Origin: Planctomycetaceae bacterium
Lineage (GTDB): Bacteria > Planctomycetota > Phycisphaerae > SM23-33
Direction: 5' to 3'
Assembly (NCBI GenBank): GCA_021371965.1
Contig: JAJFVE010000188.1
Location: 1-37,410, forward strand
DNA: 37,410 bases
The notes under the pieces are model-generated. The model did not search any database and was not told the origin of the DNA. It saw only the letters and a list, made by a program, of their open reading frames with translations. This document shows, one piece after another, positions 7,228 through 17,500 of the stretch. A program made the translations under genes and the position numbers. How positions within the stretch are numbered: the first letter of the stretch is position 1; every line of letters begins with the position of its first letter.

Positions 7228-9444
7228 TTATTGCCGGTACGGGCGGTGTTGCCGGTAAAGGGCCAGCCGCTTCTGGATCTGCTGCGCCAACTCGCTCTCA
7301 CTCCGTGTGGCGGCGGCCTCCTGGGCCCTCTGGGCGGTGCTGACGGCCTCATCAAATCGTCCCGCGGCCGCGTATGCCGCCGCCAGCGTGTCCAGAACCG
7401 TCGGAACCTGACCAGACGTAATGCGGCAGGCCTCTTGGGCTGCAGCCACTGCCCGGACCGGATCGATTCCCGGCCCCGGTTCCCTCGTCGCCAGCAGCCA
7501 TGCGAGTCGATTGAGCAAAACCGGATTGCCGGGCTGTAGGCTGATGGCGTTTTCAAGACGCTCGGCGGCAGCCGCCGGTTGGCCCAGTGCTTCCAGCGCC
7601 TCGGCCCATCCCTCCTGCGCCTGCCAGAGGCCCTTTGCCGCCGCCAGCGCACAGCGGAATTCATCGATAGCGTCGCCGTATTGTTTCATCCCGTTCAGGG
7701 CCAGGCCCAGGTTCATATGCGCCTTGGGATTCTGTGGCTGAAGCCGCAGCGACTCGCGGCAGGAGCGGGCCGCCTCATCGAACCGCCTGGCCCCCAGCAG
7801 TGCTGCGGCAAGGTCATTGTGAGCCTTGCCCCAGTCCGGTTGGGCCGCCAAGGCCAGTTGCTGCTGCTGGATTGCCTCGTCGAACCTGCCCATCGCCGTC
7901 AGCGCCAGACCTAGATTGTTCCGCGCGGAAACGGCGCGACCCTGTCCCAGCCGGATCGCCTCCTGGAACAGCGGAATGCTCTGATCGTACTTTCTCTGCA
8001 TGCCTAGCGCCACGCCCAGTGAGTTCATCGACTCCTGGTAGCCGCTCTTGAGCTGCATGGCCGTTTGGAATTCGATGATGGCTTCATCGCAGCGGTTCTG
8101 CCCAAGCAATGCGTTACCCAGGCAGTGATGGGCGCCGGGAACGTCGGAATACTTCGCAATGTTGTCCCGCCACAGGGTCTCCTGATTGCCAAAAGCATCG
8201 GCTCGTTGCCAGGTCAGTCCTCCCAGGACGGCCAGAATGATCCCTGCCGCGGCCCACCCCCAGCGCCTCGCCGCGCCAAAGGGGCGAGTGTAATGTTCCG
8301 CCAGGGCTGCCACAGCGACCAGCGGCCCCAGCAGCGACACATAGTAAAAATGGTCCGACACCACCGAGAACATCATGAAGGAGGTGTCGACCAGCCCGAC
8401 GGCTGGCAGGAGGTTGACCACGAAGAAGCCCAGCCCCAGCAGGCACGTGCGTCCTGGCCAGGTGGCGCGCCATCGCCAGCACGCGACGAAGGCAATGATC
8501 AGAGAAACCAATGGGAGCCAATGATACCAAACGCCGGGATCCACCCGCCAAGCCGGATAGATCATCGCGAGCTTAACGGGCAGGAAGGTCTTATAAAGGT
8601 AGAACCATAGCGCCCATCCTGCCGTCGCGACCCGCTCGGCCATGCCGGCCTGGCGAACGGCCGCCCCGCCAGCGGCGTTGTTGTGATCGAACCAGATCGT
8701 GGCGGCGCCCATGGCCAAAGCCAGAAAGAAGAAAGGCGCAGTCTGGAGGGCGTCCCGCAGGCGCAGACGCCCTCGAAGGGCCCAGGCCATGCCCAGCAGG
8801 ACGATCGGCAGCATCACCCCGCCCGTCTTGGCCAACAGGCTTGTCAGGAACAGAGCAAGGGCCAAGGCATACCACCGCTTCCGCCCTTCCTGGAGAAATC
8901 GTGCATAGGCCCAGGCCGCCAGCAGGAAGGGCACCAACGAAAGCGTGTTCTTGAGCTCGCTGATCCATGCCACAGACGCCGTACACACCGGATGCACCGC
9001 AAACAACGCCGCCGCCAGAAACGCCCCGCCCACGCGCAGTCGCAGCAGCAGACGCCAGACAAGCAGCGCCGCCACAGCATGCAGCAGAATGTTGACCGCA
9101 TGGTATCCGGCCGGGTCGGCTCCCCACAACCGCCATTGCACCCAGAAAGCCGTGAACGTCAGCGGCCAGTAGTCCACGGCCTTGGCCGAGAACCAGAAGT
9201 CACGCAACCCGTCGCCGGCCAGCAGCATCCGGTTATGGACGCCGTCGGCGCGGATGGGGACAAAATAGTCATCGTCCCAAACGAACCCGCCCTGCAAGGC
9301 CGGCAGGTAGACCGCTACCGCCAGGGCAGCGATGAGTACTCCCTGCAGGAATATACCCCCGGAGGACGCCCCCGTGGTATGAAAGCGATATTGTCTTGAG
9401 GTTGTCGCAGTCAATCGGGGTCTCCTTGCCTGCCGGCGACGCAC
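7228..9444 (-). CDS. TMTC-like GT-C membrane protein with TPR repeats
   Basis: This 738-residue protein has a polytopic N-terminal half (about residues 30-425, roughly ten membrane segments) and a C-terminal half of about eight TPR units (about 440-720). The first extracytoplasmic loop carries WDDDYFV (56-62), the acidic motif expected of GT-C glycosyltransferases that use polyprenyl-phosphate sugars. The architecture matches bacterial relatives of eukaryotic TMTC O-mannosyltransferases. The ending, LDTLAAAYAAAGRFDEAV then a KRLALYRQHRPYR-type tail, is a form common in planctomycete homologues. It could glycosylate exported proteins, with the TPRs binding the acceptor; activity is inferred from family only. 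The start is a GTG with no strong ribosome site, so the exact N-terminus is uncertain. Confidence 0.8.
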   Translation of the reverse strand: MRRRQARRPRLTATTSRQYRFHTTGASSGGIFLQGVLIAALAVAVYLPALQGGFVWDDDYFVPIRADGVHNRMLLAGDGLRDFWFSAKAVDYWPLTFTAFWVQWRLWGADPAGYHAVNILLHAVAALLVWRLLLRLRVGGAFLAAALFAVHPVCTASVAWISELKNTLSLVPFLLAAWAYARFLQEGRKRWYALALALFLTSLLAKTGGVMLPIVLLGMAWALRGRLRLRDALQTAPFFFLALAMGAATIWFDHNNAAGGAAVRQAGMAERVATAGWALWFYLYKTFLPVKLAMIYPAWRVDPGVWYHWLPLVSLIIAFVACWRWRATWPGRTCLLGLGFFVVNLLPAVGLVDTSFMMFSVVSDHFYYVSLLGPLVAVAALAEHYTRPFGAARRWGWAAAGIILAVLGGLTWQRADAFGNQETLWRDNIAKYSDVPGAHHCLGNALLGQNRCDEAIIEFQTAMQLKSGYQESMNSLGVALGMQRKYDQSIPLFQEAIRLGQGRAVSARNNLGLALTAMGRFDEAIQQQQLALAAQPDWGKAHNDLAAALLGARRFDEAARSCRESLRLQPQNPKAHMNLGLALNGMKQYGDAIDEFRCALAAAKGLWQAQEGWAEALEALGQPAAAAERLENAISLQPGNPVLLNRLAWLLATREPGPGIDPVRAVAAAQEACRITSGQVPTVLDTLAAAYAAAGRFDEAVSTAQRAQEAAATRSESELAQQIQKRLALYRQHRPYRQ

Positions 9445-9514
9445 GGGAAAGAAGGCCCGCGCGTCGATGTAACCCGGTAAATCCGCATACGCACTTTTTC
9501 AAAGAGACTGCCCG

Positions 9515-9520
9515 ATTATA
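9515..9520 (-). promoter_or_regulatory. Consensus -10 for the TMTC/radical SAM operon
   Basis: The minus strand carries a perfect TATAAT about 70 nt upstream of the GTG start. No good -35 is present 16-18 nt further upstream, so it may need an activator. Confidence 0.4.
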
Positions 9521-9675
9521 CCCGAAGGTTCATTGGCATGATATAGAGGCGTTAAGTTCAGGAAAGGCAGTGTGTTCCTAAAACCTTTGACGGCAAAGGC
9601 AGATTCTGAGCCCGTAGCATTCTTAGGTAAAAGATCGTATAAAAAACCAGAAAATATGGTTGCTTTTTCCATGCA

Positions 9676-9687
9676 TTATGGTACCAT
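9676..9687. promoter_or_regulatory. Palindrome upstream of second PEP-CTERM gene
   Basis: ATGGTACCAT at 9678-9687 is a perfect 10-bp palindrome 64 nt upstream of the ATG. Its 9-bp extension TTATGGTAC (9676-9684) is identical to 2851-2859, within the dyad upstream of the first PEP-CTERM gene. The rest of the 307-bp gap (9445-9751) is relatively AT-rich and holds no gene that I can see; a six-base hairpin CCTTTG/CAAAGG lies at 9584-9599. Confidence 0.35.
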
Positions 9688-9751
9688 GCGTGAAATCGCT
9701 TCACATGTGTGGCAGGAAGATGCTTTAACCGTTTCAAAGGAGATAGAGGAT

Positions 9752-10582
9752 ATGCAGAAAACAGCAGCAGCATTTTGTGTCGCGGCCGTTTTGGCCATCG
9801 CAGCGTCGGCCCAGGCTGACGTATGGCAGTACGATTTTAACGATTTTAGTGTTTCGACCAGCTATGCGGACAGTTGGGGCTTCCTGTCCCAAGTGACCAC
9901 TACTGAAGGGTGGGCCACTGGCGGCAGCAGCACGACTACCCTTCAACGTGGCATGGTGGAAGTTGATCCGGCTAACGCCAGCAACAAAGTGATTACCTCA
10001 AACTGGGCAGGTGGAAACTACGTCAACGCCAGGATCAGCTATGCCGTCGGCGGCGGGCAAGGAACCCTGGCCACCATCACGGACATGGCCACCGCGCCCA
10101 AGGTTGTCTACACATGGGATGTTAAGACAGGTGACTATCAGAGCGGTAGCGGCCGCGGATTCCAGTGGGACGTTGGAGTGTACGAGGGCACTACACAGCG
10201 GCTGTCGCTGGGTAACAATTCAGCCGCCAACCCCGGCGGAGACGGTGTGTCGTCTTGGCTGTTCTACACTCCTAAGCTGCAGTATACAGCCACGAAGAAG
10301 CTGGTATACAACGAGTGGGTTGTCGTGAGTCTGGAAGTGGATCTGGACGCTGGCACGGGAACGGTTTATTTCAATGGCGTTGCTGATGCCAGTCTGACCA
10401 ACATCGATCTGGTCGGCACCACCGGCGTGGATCTGCGTAACGCCAAGAACATCTGGTTCGACGAGCATGGCGGCGCCACCCGTAGCCTGACGGTCGAAAC
10501 GATCACAACTCCCGAACCGGCGACGATGGCCCTGCTGCTCGTCGGCGGCATCGGCGCTCTGCTGCGTCGCAAGAGAAGCTGA
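9752..10582 (+). CDS. PEP-CTERM sorting domain protein, LamG-like
   Basis: This 276-residue secreted protein starts with a signal peptide ending ASAQA and closes with TPEPATMALLLVGGIGALL then RRKRS, a full PEP-CTERM tail. The body is strand-rich and contains pieces (VVVSLEVDLDAGTGTVYFNG, NIWFDEHGG) that suggest a concanavalin/LamG-like jelly roll, as in carbohydrate-binding surface proteins. Ligand is unknown. AAAGGAG (9736-9742) lies 9 nt upstream of the ATG at 9752, which decides this start over the longer open frame from 9572. A strong terminator follows, so it is probably a single-gene unit. Its tail type matches that of the gene at 1612-2691, implying the same exosortase located elsewhere. 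Confidence 0.87.
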   Translation: MQKTAAAFCVAAVLAIAASAQADVWQYDFNDFSVSTSYADSWGFLSQVTTTEGWATGGSSTTTLQRGMVEVDPANASNKVITSNWAGGNYVNARISYAVGGGQGTLATITDMATAPKVVYTWDVKTGDYQSGSGRGFQWDVGVYEGTTQRLSLGNNSAANPGGDGVSSWLFYTPKLQYTATKKLVYNEWVVVSLEVDLDAGTGTVYFNGVADASLTNIDLVGTTGVDLRNAKNIWFDEHGGATRSLTVETITTPEPATMALLLVGGIGALLRRKRS

Positions 10583-10612
10583 TTCTTTACTATAAATAGC
10601 TGCAAACCTTTG

Positions 10613-10641
10613 ACGGGCGGCCATCGGGCCGCCCGTTGTTT
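10613..10641 (+). terminator. Intrinsic terminator
   Basis: ACGGGCGGCC (10613-10622) and GGCCGCCCGT (10627-10636) form a perfect 10-bp stem with loop ATCG, followed by TGTTTTT. It lies 30 nt after the PEP-CTERM stop codon. Confidence 0.9.
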
Positions 10642-10725
10642 TTGGGTGTGCCAGGCATACATAACGCAGCCGAGTCGCGAAAATTGTGGTTCATCCATGC
10701 CAAGCGCACTTTGGCCATCAGCGTC

Positions 10726-10740
10726 TTCTCTGCGGTGAAC
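10726..10740 (+). repeat. Partial copy of the CTCTGCG 9-bp repeat
   Basis: TCTCTGCGGTGAAC at 10727-10740 matches the 3' end of the element at 18501-18514 (TCTATCTGGTGAAC) at 11 of 14 positions. It begins 2 nt beyond the stop codon of the minus-strand gene scrap, in the same position relative to a gene end as other copies. Confidence 0.45.
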
Positions 10741-10742
10741 CA

Positions 10743-10892
10743 TCAGGGCAGCGTCTTCTTCAGCCATCGCTGCACGGATAGCGGGTATCGCTGGGAGACG
10801 CGCTGGAGCGTTGCGGCGTCGAGCGTTTCCATGCGGCGGAGGGTTACCAGGGTCTGGGGAGCTGCCAGGCCTCCCTGAAATCGCTGTGAAAT
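10743..10892 (-). pseudogene. Unrecognised C-terminal gene fragment
   Basis: On the minus strand, a frame opens after a TAG at 10893-10895 and reads 49 residues to a TGA at 10743-10745. The end, TLQRVSQRYPLSVQRWLKKT, has the composition of a genuine helical C-terminus. There is no start with a ribosome site. I do not recognise the family; it may be chance. Confidence 0.25.
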
Positions 10893-11056
10893 CTACAACA
10901 AAGTGCAAGGTTCGCATTCTCGCTGGGAGGGGTCCTCCATGACTTCGACATGCGCACCAGAGGCCGCAGCGGCCTTGAGTATTTCCCATATCGCGCTTTA
11001 CGTCGATGGGATATGCAATACAATTGCGTGACAGGTCCGAAGAAAGGTTGGGATCC

Positions 11057-12436
11057 ATGATAAGACGTCCTGTCGGCCTCGGGATGACGTTGACGGAATT
11101 GCTCGTCGTGATAGCGGTGCTGGGGATTCTTGTGACGCTGCTCATCCCGGCCACGTCGAACCTCCTCGGTCGCGTCAATGAAACCGTTTGCGCCAGCCAA
11201 CTCCGCTCGATCGGTCAGGCGGCCGTGCTGGCGCGGCAGGATGCCGGGGCCAACGGGCAGATCGCCTCGGCCAATTGGCAGGTGACGCTGTATCCCAAGG
11301 TGGACAAGGCCGCCAAGGTGTTCCTGTGCCCGGACGGGCCGGTGCCGGTTAACGACTCAAGCGGCGAGGTCACGCCGCCCACGCCGGGCGGGGAGGACAT
11401 CGAAGGCAACTACGTGATCGTCCAGAGCTTCTACCCGTGGTCCGACCGGTGGGAGAGCGGCTACGACACGTACGCCCCGGGCGGGTACCCGCTGTCGGAC
11501 GACAGCCCGTGGATTCTGCACTTTTCGCAGCACCAGAAGGATACCATCACTACCACCGACAGCTACGGCAATCCCAATCCGCCGTGCTATTTCGGATACA
11601 ACAACGCCTTCTGGGCCCAGTGGGACCCGGTGCTCAATCGGTGGGCTCCGCCCAGCACGTACGTCTATGAGAGCGACGGATCGGGCACGTCGTACTGGGG
11701 CATCACGTTCGGCATTCACTGGGGCTCGGCGTACACCAACGTGTTCATGAAGGCCGAGCCGGCCGGCTCCGGCGGCGGCGTGCGGCTCTGGACCAACCAC
11801 GAGGCCATCTCGGGGACGTATTCCAGCACGTTCTCGGTGCTGACGACGGAGGCCTCCGAGTCCGTCGTGACGAGCAAGGGCGTCGGCCGTCTCGCGCCGA
11901 GCACCGGCTTTGCCATGCAGCAGCGTCACGATCTGCCGGGCTCTTACCACGTGCCCCAGCCCGGCCAGACGCTGGGCTACCTGACAACGGGCCCGGGCCC
12001 GATCCTCCAGACCGAGCGCTGCCACTCCAGCTCGATCTGCCCTAACGCGCCGGGCCAGTGCGATGGGCGCAACGACTGGATCATCATCGGCGAGGGCAAG
12101 GCGACCATCCCCGGCGCGCCGGGCGCCCCCGGCACGGCCGGCGGGTTCAACTGCACCAATTACGGCATGAACAGCCTCGCCGGCGGGATGTCGCGGCCGG
12201 AACAAATCTTCGCCCTGGACTACGCCGACACCATCGCCAAGCCGGAAGAAGACAACTGGTCAGCCGCGACGTGGGACGCTGACAGCGACGGGCGGCTGGA
12301 CTTCGCCCGCCACCGCGTGCGCGGCGGCCAGGGGAGGGTCAACGTCCTGTTCGTCGACGGCGTCGTGCGGTCCATGACCGCCGCCGAGATCGATCCGCTG
12401 TTCCAGGAACTGCGCGACCGATACTGGAAACCGTAA
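11057..12436 (+). CDS. Prepilin-type N-terminal domain protein, large
   Basis: This 459-residue protein starts with a type IV prepilin/pseudopilin leader. The cleavage motif is G9-MTLTE with the glutamate at mature position 5, then a hydrophobic helix (LLVVIAVLGILVTLLI). The body has no pilin resemblance beyond the leader, but the C-terminus (ARHRVRGGQGRVNVLFVDG) is the histidine-to-DG ending of planctomycete prepilin-like proteins. These paralogues are very numerous in planctomycetes and their role is not settled. AAAGG at 11043-11047 supports the ATG at 11057 over the earlier in-frame codon at 11006. The next gene begins 5 nt after its stop, so they are likely co-transcribed. Confidence 0.82.
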   Translation: MIRRPVGLGMTLTELLVVIAVLGILVTLLIPATSNLLGRVNETVCASQLRSIGQAAVLARQDAGANGQIASANWQVTLYPKVDKAAKVFLCPDGPVPVNDSSGEVTPPTPGGEDIEGNYVIVQSFYPWSDRWESGYDTYAPGGYPLSDDSPWILHFSQHQKDTITTTDSYGNPNPPCYFGYNNAFWAQWDPVLNRWAPPSTYVYESDGSGTSYWGITFGIHWGSAYTNVFMKAEPAGSGGGVRLWTNHEAISGTYSSTFSVLTTEASESVVTSKGVGRLAPSTGFAMQQRHDLPGSYHVPQPGQTLGYLTTGPGPILQTERCHSSSICPNAPGQCDGRNDWIIIGEGKATIPGAPGAPGTAGGFNCTNYGMNSLAGGMSRPEQIFALDYADTIAKPEEDNWSAATWDADSDGRLDFARHRVRGGQGRVNVLFVDGVVRSMTAAEIDPLFQELRDRYWKP

Positions 12437-12441
12437 GATCC

Positions 12442-13146
12442 ATGCACCCCTCCCGGCTCACGACTATCGTCCTGATCTGCGGCGGCGTCCTTGCGGCGGC
12501 CGCCATCGCGGTGCTGTGTTGGCCCGATTTGCCAAGCCCCGATCACCCGGACCTTTCGCAGGCCAGGGCGGCCATCGCGCGGAAGGACTATGACGCCGTG
12601 GTGGGCCTGGTGCGCGGGCAGCCGGCGCCGCAGGCCAAGATGTACGTTCAATGTCTCGGGCAGGAACTCGGCGCCGGCGCCGAGCCCGTCCTGACGCGCC
12701 TGCTGGACCGCCGCGTCGAGAAACGCCCCGACGTGCGGGCCTGGAGCGCCTCGGCCCTGAACGCGACGATCGCGCCCGAGCAGCCCAAAGACCCGACGGC
12801 CGGTTCGGTCAAGGCGCTGGTGACGGCGATGCGCGAAGACCCCGCGCCGGCCGTCCGCGCGTCGGCGGCCACCACGCTGGGCTACGTGCGGGCGTACGAG
12901 ACGATGAACGACCTGGTGGCTTCGCTGGAGGACCAGCAAGAGAGCGTGCGGCGGGCCACCTGCCGCGCGATCGAAAAGATCACCTGCATCCGCCTGAACT
13001 ACCGCTCCAACGCCCCCGAAAGCGAGCGGGCCGCGCAGATCGCCAAGATCAAAGCCTGGTGGGCCCATCCCGACACCCAGAACGCCGTCAGCGGCTACTA
13101 CCGCGGCGGGCGCTTCAAAGCCATCCAGAAGAAGTACTCGCGATAG
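12442..13146 (+). CDS. HEAT-repeat protein with N-terminal anchor
   Basis: This 234-residue protein has a single hydrophobic N-terminal segment (about residues 5-27), probably a signal anchor, and a helical body. Paired helices such as [20 protein letters not shown] (about 135-155) followed by [13 protein letters not shown] are HEAT-like repeats, which mediate protein contacts. The C-terminal part is basic ([11 protein letters not shown]) and contains a KAWWAHPD stretch seen in planctomycete HEAT proteins. With the prepilin-like gene just upstream, it may serve the same envelope structure; this is inferred from spacing only. No obvious ribosome site is present, which fits coupling to the upstream gene. 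Confidence 0.7.
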   Translation: MHPSRLTTIVLICGGVLAAAAIAVLCWPDLPSPDHPDLSQARAAIARKDYDAVVGLVRGQPAPQAKMYVQCLGQELGAGAEPVLTRLLDRRVEKRPDVRAWSASALNATIAPEQPKDPTAGSVKALVTAMREDPAPAVRASAATTLGYVRAYETMNDLVASLEDQQESVRRATCRAIEKITCIRLNYRSNAPESERAAQIAKIKAWWAHPDTQNAVSGYYRGGRFKAIQKKYSR

Positions 13147-13237
13147 CCCGCTTTGGAGCGCGTCGGAGATTTGCCAAGACTTTTGTGCTGTCCATTCGTG
13201 CCGCCGGCGTTCTGCCGGTACAATCGCGGGACCTGGC

Positions 13238-14455
13238 ATGAACGCAAACCCCAACAAGCCCGTGACGCTTCGCCTGCGGCTCAAGCCCGCGGCCGAGGGC
13301 ATCGTGCGCGGCGGGCATCCGTGGGTGTTTGCCGACAGCGTGGCGCAGGCCAACAGGCCCGGCCGCACGGGAGAGTTGGCGGTGATCTATGACCGCCACG
13401 ATAAATTCCTGGCGGTGGGGCTCTTCGATGCCGACTCGCCCATCCGCGTGCGCATCCTGCACGCGGGCAAACCGCAGGCGATCGACGGGGCATGGTGGCA
13501 GTCGCGCCTCGAGGCGGCCGTGGCGCGGCGAGAGGGATTGTTCGACGAGCGGACCACGGGATACCGGCTCATCCACGGCGAGAGCGACGGCTGGCCGGGG
13601 CTCGTGCTGGACCGTTACGCCGACACGCTGGTGCTCAAGATTTATACCGCCGCATGGCTGCCGCGGCTGGACGAGACGCTGGCGATGCTGCAGTCGCGTC
13701 TGCCGCAGCGGCGGATCGTCCTGCGCCTCAGCCGCAACATTCAGCCCGTCGCGGCCGAACAATTCGATCGCTACGACGGGCAGGTGCTGATCGGCGAGGC
13801 GCCGCCCGAGGCCGTCGTCTTCCTGGAGAGCGGCCTGCGGTTCGAGGCCGACGTGCTGCGCGGGCAGAAGACTGGCTTCTTCCTCGATCAGCGGGAGAAC
13901 CGCCGCATCGTCGAGTCGCTGGCGGCCGGACGGCGGGTGCTCAACGCCTTCAGCTTTTCCGGAGGCTTCTCGGTCTATGCCGCCCGCGGCGCCGCGGCAG
14001 GCGTGACGGACTTGGACATCAGCCCCCACGCCCTGGCGGCTGCGGAACGCAATTTCGCGCACAACCGCGACATCGCGGCCGTGAGCGGGTGCCCCCACGA
14101 GACGGTTCAGGCCGACGCCTTCGAGTGGCTGGGCAACTCGCGCGAGACGTTCGGCCTTGTGGTGCTGGACCCGCCGTCGATGGCTCGCAGCGCCGCTCAG
14201 CGTGAAGGGGCCGTCGCCGCATACGAGCGGCTCAGTTCGCTGGGCATCGCGCGGCTGGAGCGGGGCGGGATTCTGGCGTCGGCCTCATGCTCGGCGCACG
14301 TGACGGCCACCGAGTTTTTCGCCGCCGTGCATCGCGCCGCCGCAGCCGGCAGGCGCAGCTTCTCGCAGCTCCAGACGACGCTGCACCCGGGCGATCACCC
14401 CGCGACGTTCAAAGAGGCCCAATACCTCAAGATGATCTATCTTCGGTTTGACTGA
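13238..14455 (+). CDS. Class I rRNA methyltransferase (RlmI-like)
   Basis: This 405-residue protein has the COG1092 architecture of RlmI, which forms 5-methylcytosine in 23S rRNA. An N-terminal PUA-like domain (about 10-75, with [10 protein letters not shown]) leads into a SAM-dependent Rossmann methyltransferase. Landmarks are [12 protein letters not shown] (210-221), the SAM loop [15 protein letters not shown] (237-251), the acidic ribose ligand region DLDISPHAL, and the catalytic-region VVLDPPS (308-314) followed by ASCSAHVT. The SCS cysteine is the expected position for the C5-methylation nucleophile region. Site specificity is not certain, because planctomycete homologues are only moderately similar to E. 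coli RlmI. Confidence 0.82.
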   Translation: MNANPNKPVTLRLRLKPAAEGIVRGGHPWVFADSVAQANRPGRTGELAVIYDRHDKFLAVGLFDADSPIRVRILHAGKPQAIDGAWWQSRLEAAVARREGLFDERTTGYRLIHGESDGWPGLVLDRYADTLVLKIYTAAWLPRLDETLAMLQSRLPQRRIVLRLSRNIQPVAAEQFDRYDGQVLIGEAPPEAVVFLESGLRFEADVLRGQKTGFFLDQRENRRIVESLAAGRRVLNAFSFSGGFSVYAARGAAAGVTDLDISPHALAAAERNFAHNRDIAAVSGCPHETVQADAFEWLGNSRETFGLVVLDPPSMARSAAQREGAVAAYERLSSLGIARLERGGILASASCSAHVTATEFFAAVHRAAAAGRRSFSQLQTTLHPGDHPATFKEAQYLKMIYLRFD

Positions 14456-14517
14456 GCGGCGCGGGGGGCGCCGGGTTTGATCGGTCCCGCTTGGTGGCAG
14501 GGGGGTTCAAATTCCAA

Positions 14518-17500
14518 ATGATTGATCGCAATTCACACGGGTTTCTGATGGCGGTTGCAGCGGTCGTTTTCGTCGCCGCTGCGCCGGCGGCCGCGGACGA
14601 TGCCCCGGCTGCACAGGACTGTATCCCGCAGAACTGGGCGGCGGTGAACATCTCGTGGGCGGCCACCTGGGATGCGACCCTCGAGGCCAACAGCGACGCG
14701 GTGCTGGGCAAGCAGATTGCCGCCGACGCGACGCTGAATTCGGTAGCGGGCGAGGCCCTGGCGCTGCGGAAGATCGCCCTGCTCAAGGCGATGGCCCAGC
14801 GGTTCCCCGCCGAGAAGCAAAAGCACATCGAAGCATATCTGCAGATGGCCGCGGCCGGCGGCGAATTGCGGGACTTCTGCCTGCAGCAGATCGTGCGGGA
14901 GTTCCCCGCCCAGCCGGACCTGGCGGCCAAGGCCTATGCGGCACTGATCGCCCAGCCATTCAAGGACAGCGTCCGCCGCCCCTCAGCCCTGCAATGGCAG
15001 AGCATGCCCGAGAAGGTGCTGGCTTTCAATGCCCGCGGCGGCATCGCCGATAGTTCTCCCGTGGTGGCGGCCGCACTGGCGCGGCAGGGGGAATTGATCG
15101 GCGCCCAGATGCGCTACGACCTGGCTCCGGCGTTCTTCGCACACGCGGCGCGCCTGGCGAAGGCGAACCCCGCAGCCGCGGCGGCCGCGGGGGAATTGCT
15201 CGCTTACCTCGGCCACGGAAAGCTCGCCGGCGACTGGTTTGAAAAGGCCCGGGACAATCGGGCCAACGTGCTGTCGATCCAGGTCGGACGCGGGGTTCTG
15301 GCGGCGTTGCCGCGCGACGTCGATCTGCAGATGCGCTGGGAGGCGCTCATGCGAAGCCGCAGCGCCACGGAAGATTTCGACACGGCGGATTTGAGCAACC
15401 TGCTCGAAGCCGCGGCCAAGTCGCAGGCGACGGTGGCCCGCAGCGAGTCGCACTATCAGTCATTTGCGCGGGCGGTGGACCAGGAACTGCTTACCCACGG
15501 CGGCCAGTTGACGGCGCTGCGGCAGGCGCAGGACCGCGTCGCCGGGAACCTGGCGGCCGAGTTGGCGCGCGAGGACGCCCGCGACGAACTGCTCAAGCTC
15601 TTTCGCCGCTGTCCGTGGTCGGCGGGCGTGCACGAGGCGATGGCCGGCCTGGCCGAGAACGCCCTGCGCAGCGGACACTACCAATGGGCCGCCGCCACCT
15701 TCGCCGACGTGGCCTCGCACGCCGCGGCAGACAACCTGCGCCGCTGGGCGAGCGTGGGGTTCTGGACCGCCGTCGCCGCGCAGGGCGATGCCGGGGCGCT
15801 TGAGGCGGTCATGGCCGGCGCGGCCCCGGACGCGCGGCTGCCCTGGCGCGGCGCCGAGGCGACGGCCTCGCAGATCAAGAAAGAATTACTGCTGGGCTGC
15901 CGGGGCGTGCGGTCTGCACCGCCGGCGCCGCTCGACGCTTCACGCCTGGCGATTTCGCAATTGCCGCGGCGGCGAATCACGCTGCCAGCCGCCCCCGCGG
16001 GCTGGAACGCCGGCGAAGAAGCCTGGGATATGGCGCCGCATGCCCCCTGGCCGGCCGTGTGGGTCGCCGACCGCGGCCCAGAGATCATCGCCGCCACCAG
16101 CGAGGGGGTGACGCTGTTGGCCGGCGACGGTTCATCGCGGTGGACGCGGACGGTTCCCGCGGCGGCGGCCCCTGCGGTCAGGGCCGCCAACGAAGAGCCC
16201 GCCGTCACTCATCCGCCGCGGTTCTGGCCCCTTCGCCAGCGCGGCGCCGCGATGACCTCGCTGCCCGCCGGCCCGGGCGAAAAGCAGGCGGTCATCTGCT
16301 GCCTGATGAACCAGACACTGCCGCAGTCGCTGGCGGGGCTCGACGCCGCCGACGGCAGCGTCGTGTGGTCCAGTGCGGCGCTGGCCGACTGGAAGGGCCT
16401 GCGCGTGCTCAGCTATCCGGCGATCTTCGACGGGCGGGCGTACGTGCTGGCGGCCTCGGCCGAGGCGCAGACGCCGATGCTCTCGCTGGTCTGCGCCGAG
16501 GCGGTCGACGGGCGCATCGTGTGGCGGCGGACGATCGGGCGGGCGGTCGACGTGCCGGTCGAGCTGGCCCGCGCGTCGGGCGAGGTGACCGTCAGCCAGG
16601 GTAGCGTGTACAGCGTGACCCACGCCGGCAGCATTGCCCGCTGCGACCTGCGCGACGGTTCGCTCGAGTGGGTTCGCGGGTATGCTTCGGCGGTGCAGCA
16701 GGCGCGCCCGGCGATGCAGTTCTCGCGCAGCGGGCGCGGGCCCATCGTCTCGGGCACGACGCTGCTGGCGGCCCCGCGCGACCACAGCGGCGTCTTGGCG
16801 CTGGACTGCCGCAGCGGTGCGATTCTCTGGGAAGCGCCCATGACGCCGTCGGACCGGATGCTCGGCGTTGTCGATGGCGTGCTGATCACGATGGCGTCGC
16901 GCTGGCTGGCCGGCGTGGATGTCGCCGGCGGGGGCGTGAAATGGTGCCGCCCGTTTGAACGCGATATCGATGCGGCCGCGATCAGAGGCGGCGAGGTGAT
17001 CGTGGTCGCCGGCGAGCGGTTCTATCGCGTCGCGGCCGATACGGGCAAGACGATTGAAGAGGCGTCGATAGACGGCCAAGCCGAAACGCCGATGCAAGGG
17101 CGGGGCCTGTCCCATGGGAACGCTCATGCCACACAGCCGGCGGTGCAGCGCGTCTTTCTGGGCGACGGGTCGCTGTTGGAGATTGCCGCGCCGGCCTTTG
17201 CCGCCGCCCAGGCGGCGCCGGTAGCGATACCCGCCAGGCTTTCCCTGCCGCTGGCGCAGGCGTGGTCGGCGGCGGCGCCGCAGGCGACGGTCATCGTGCC
17301 GCCGCCTGGCCAGGCGGACGACCGATTCTATGTGATCAGCGGGCGGCGACTGGCGTGCCTGAGCGCGCGAGAGAATGCGCCTTCTTCTGTGCAGACGCTC
17401 TGGGAATGCGTTCTGCCGGCCGCGGCACAGCGCGGGCGCGTCGCGGGGGGCAAAGTGCTCGTCAGCGGCGGGTCCGACGTGACGGCCATCGATGCCGCCG

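Larger units (their letters stand above)
10642..11056. other. Intergenic region with a gene scrap and a repeat
   Basis: This stretch carries a 50-codon open fragment on the minus strand and one copy of the CTCTGCG-type repeat unit, listed separately. Nothing else stands out apart from the upstream region of the prepilin-like gene. Confidence 0.6.

Noticed and set aside
9711..9727. Possible sigma-54 promoter (TGGCAGGAAGATGCT) upstream of the second PEP-CTERM gene
   Set aside because: The GG-to-GC distance is one base short of the required spacing, and the start would fall on the ribosome site.
9581..10616. 13-bp direct repeat AAACCTTTGACGG flanking the second PEP-CTERM gene (9581-9593 and 10604-10616)
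   Set aside because: Several exact 13-mers are expected by chance in a window this size, and the second copy runs into the terminator.
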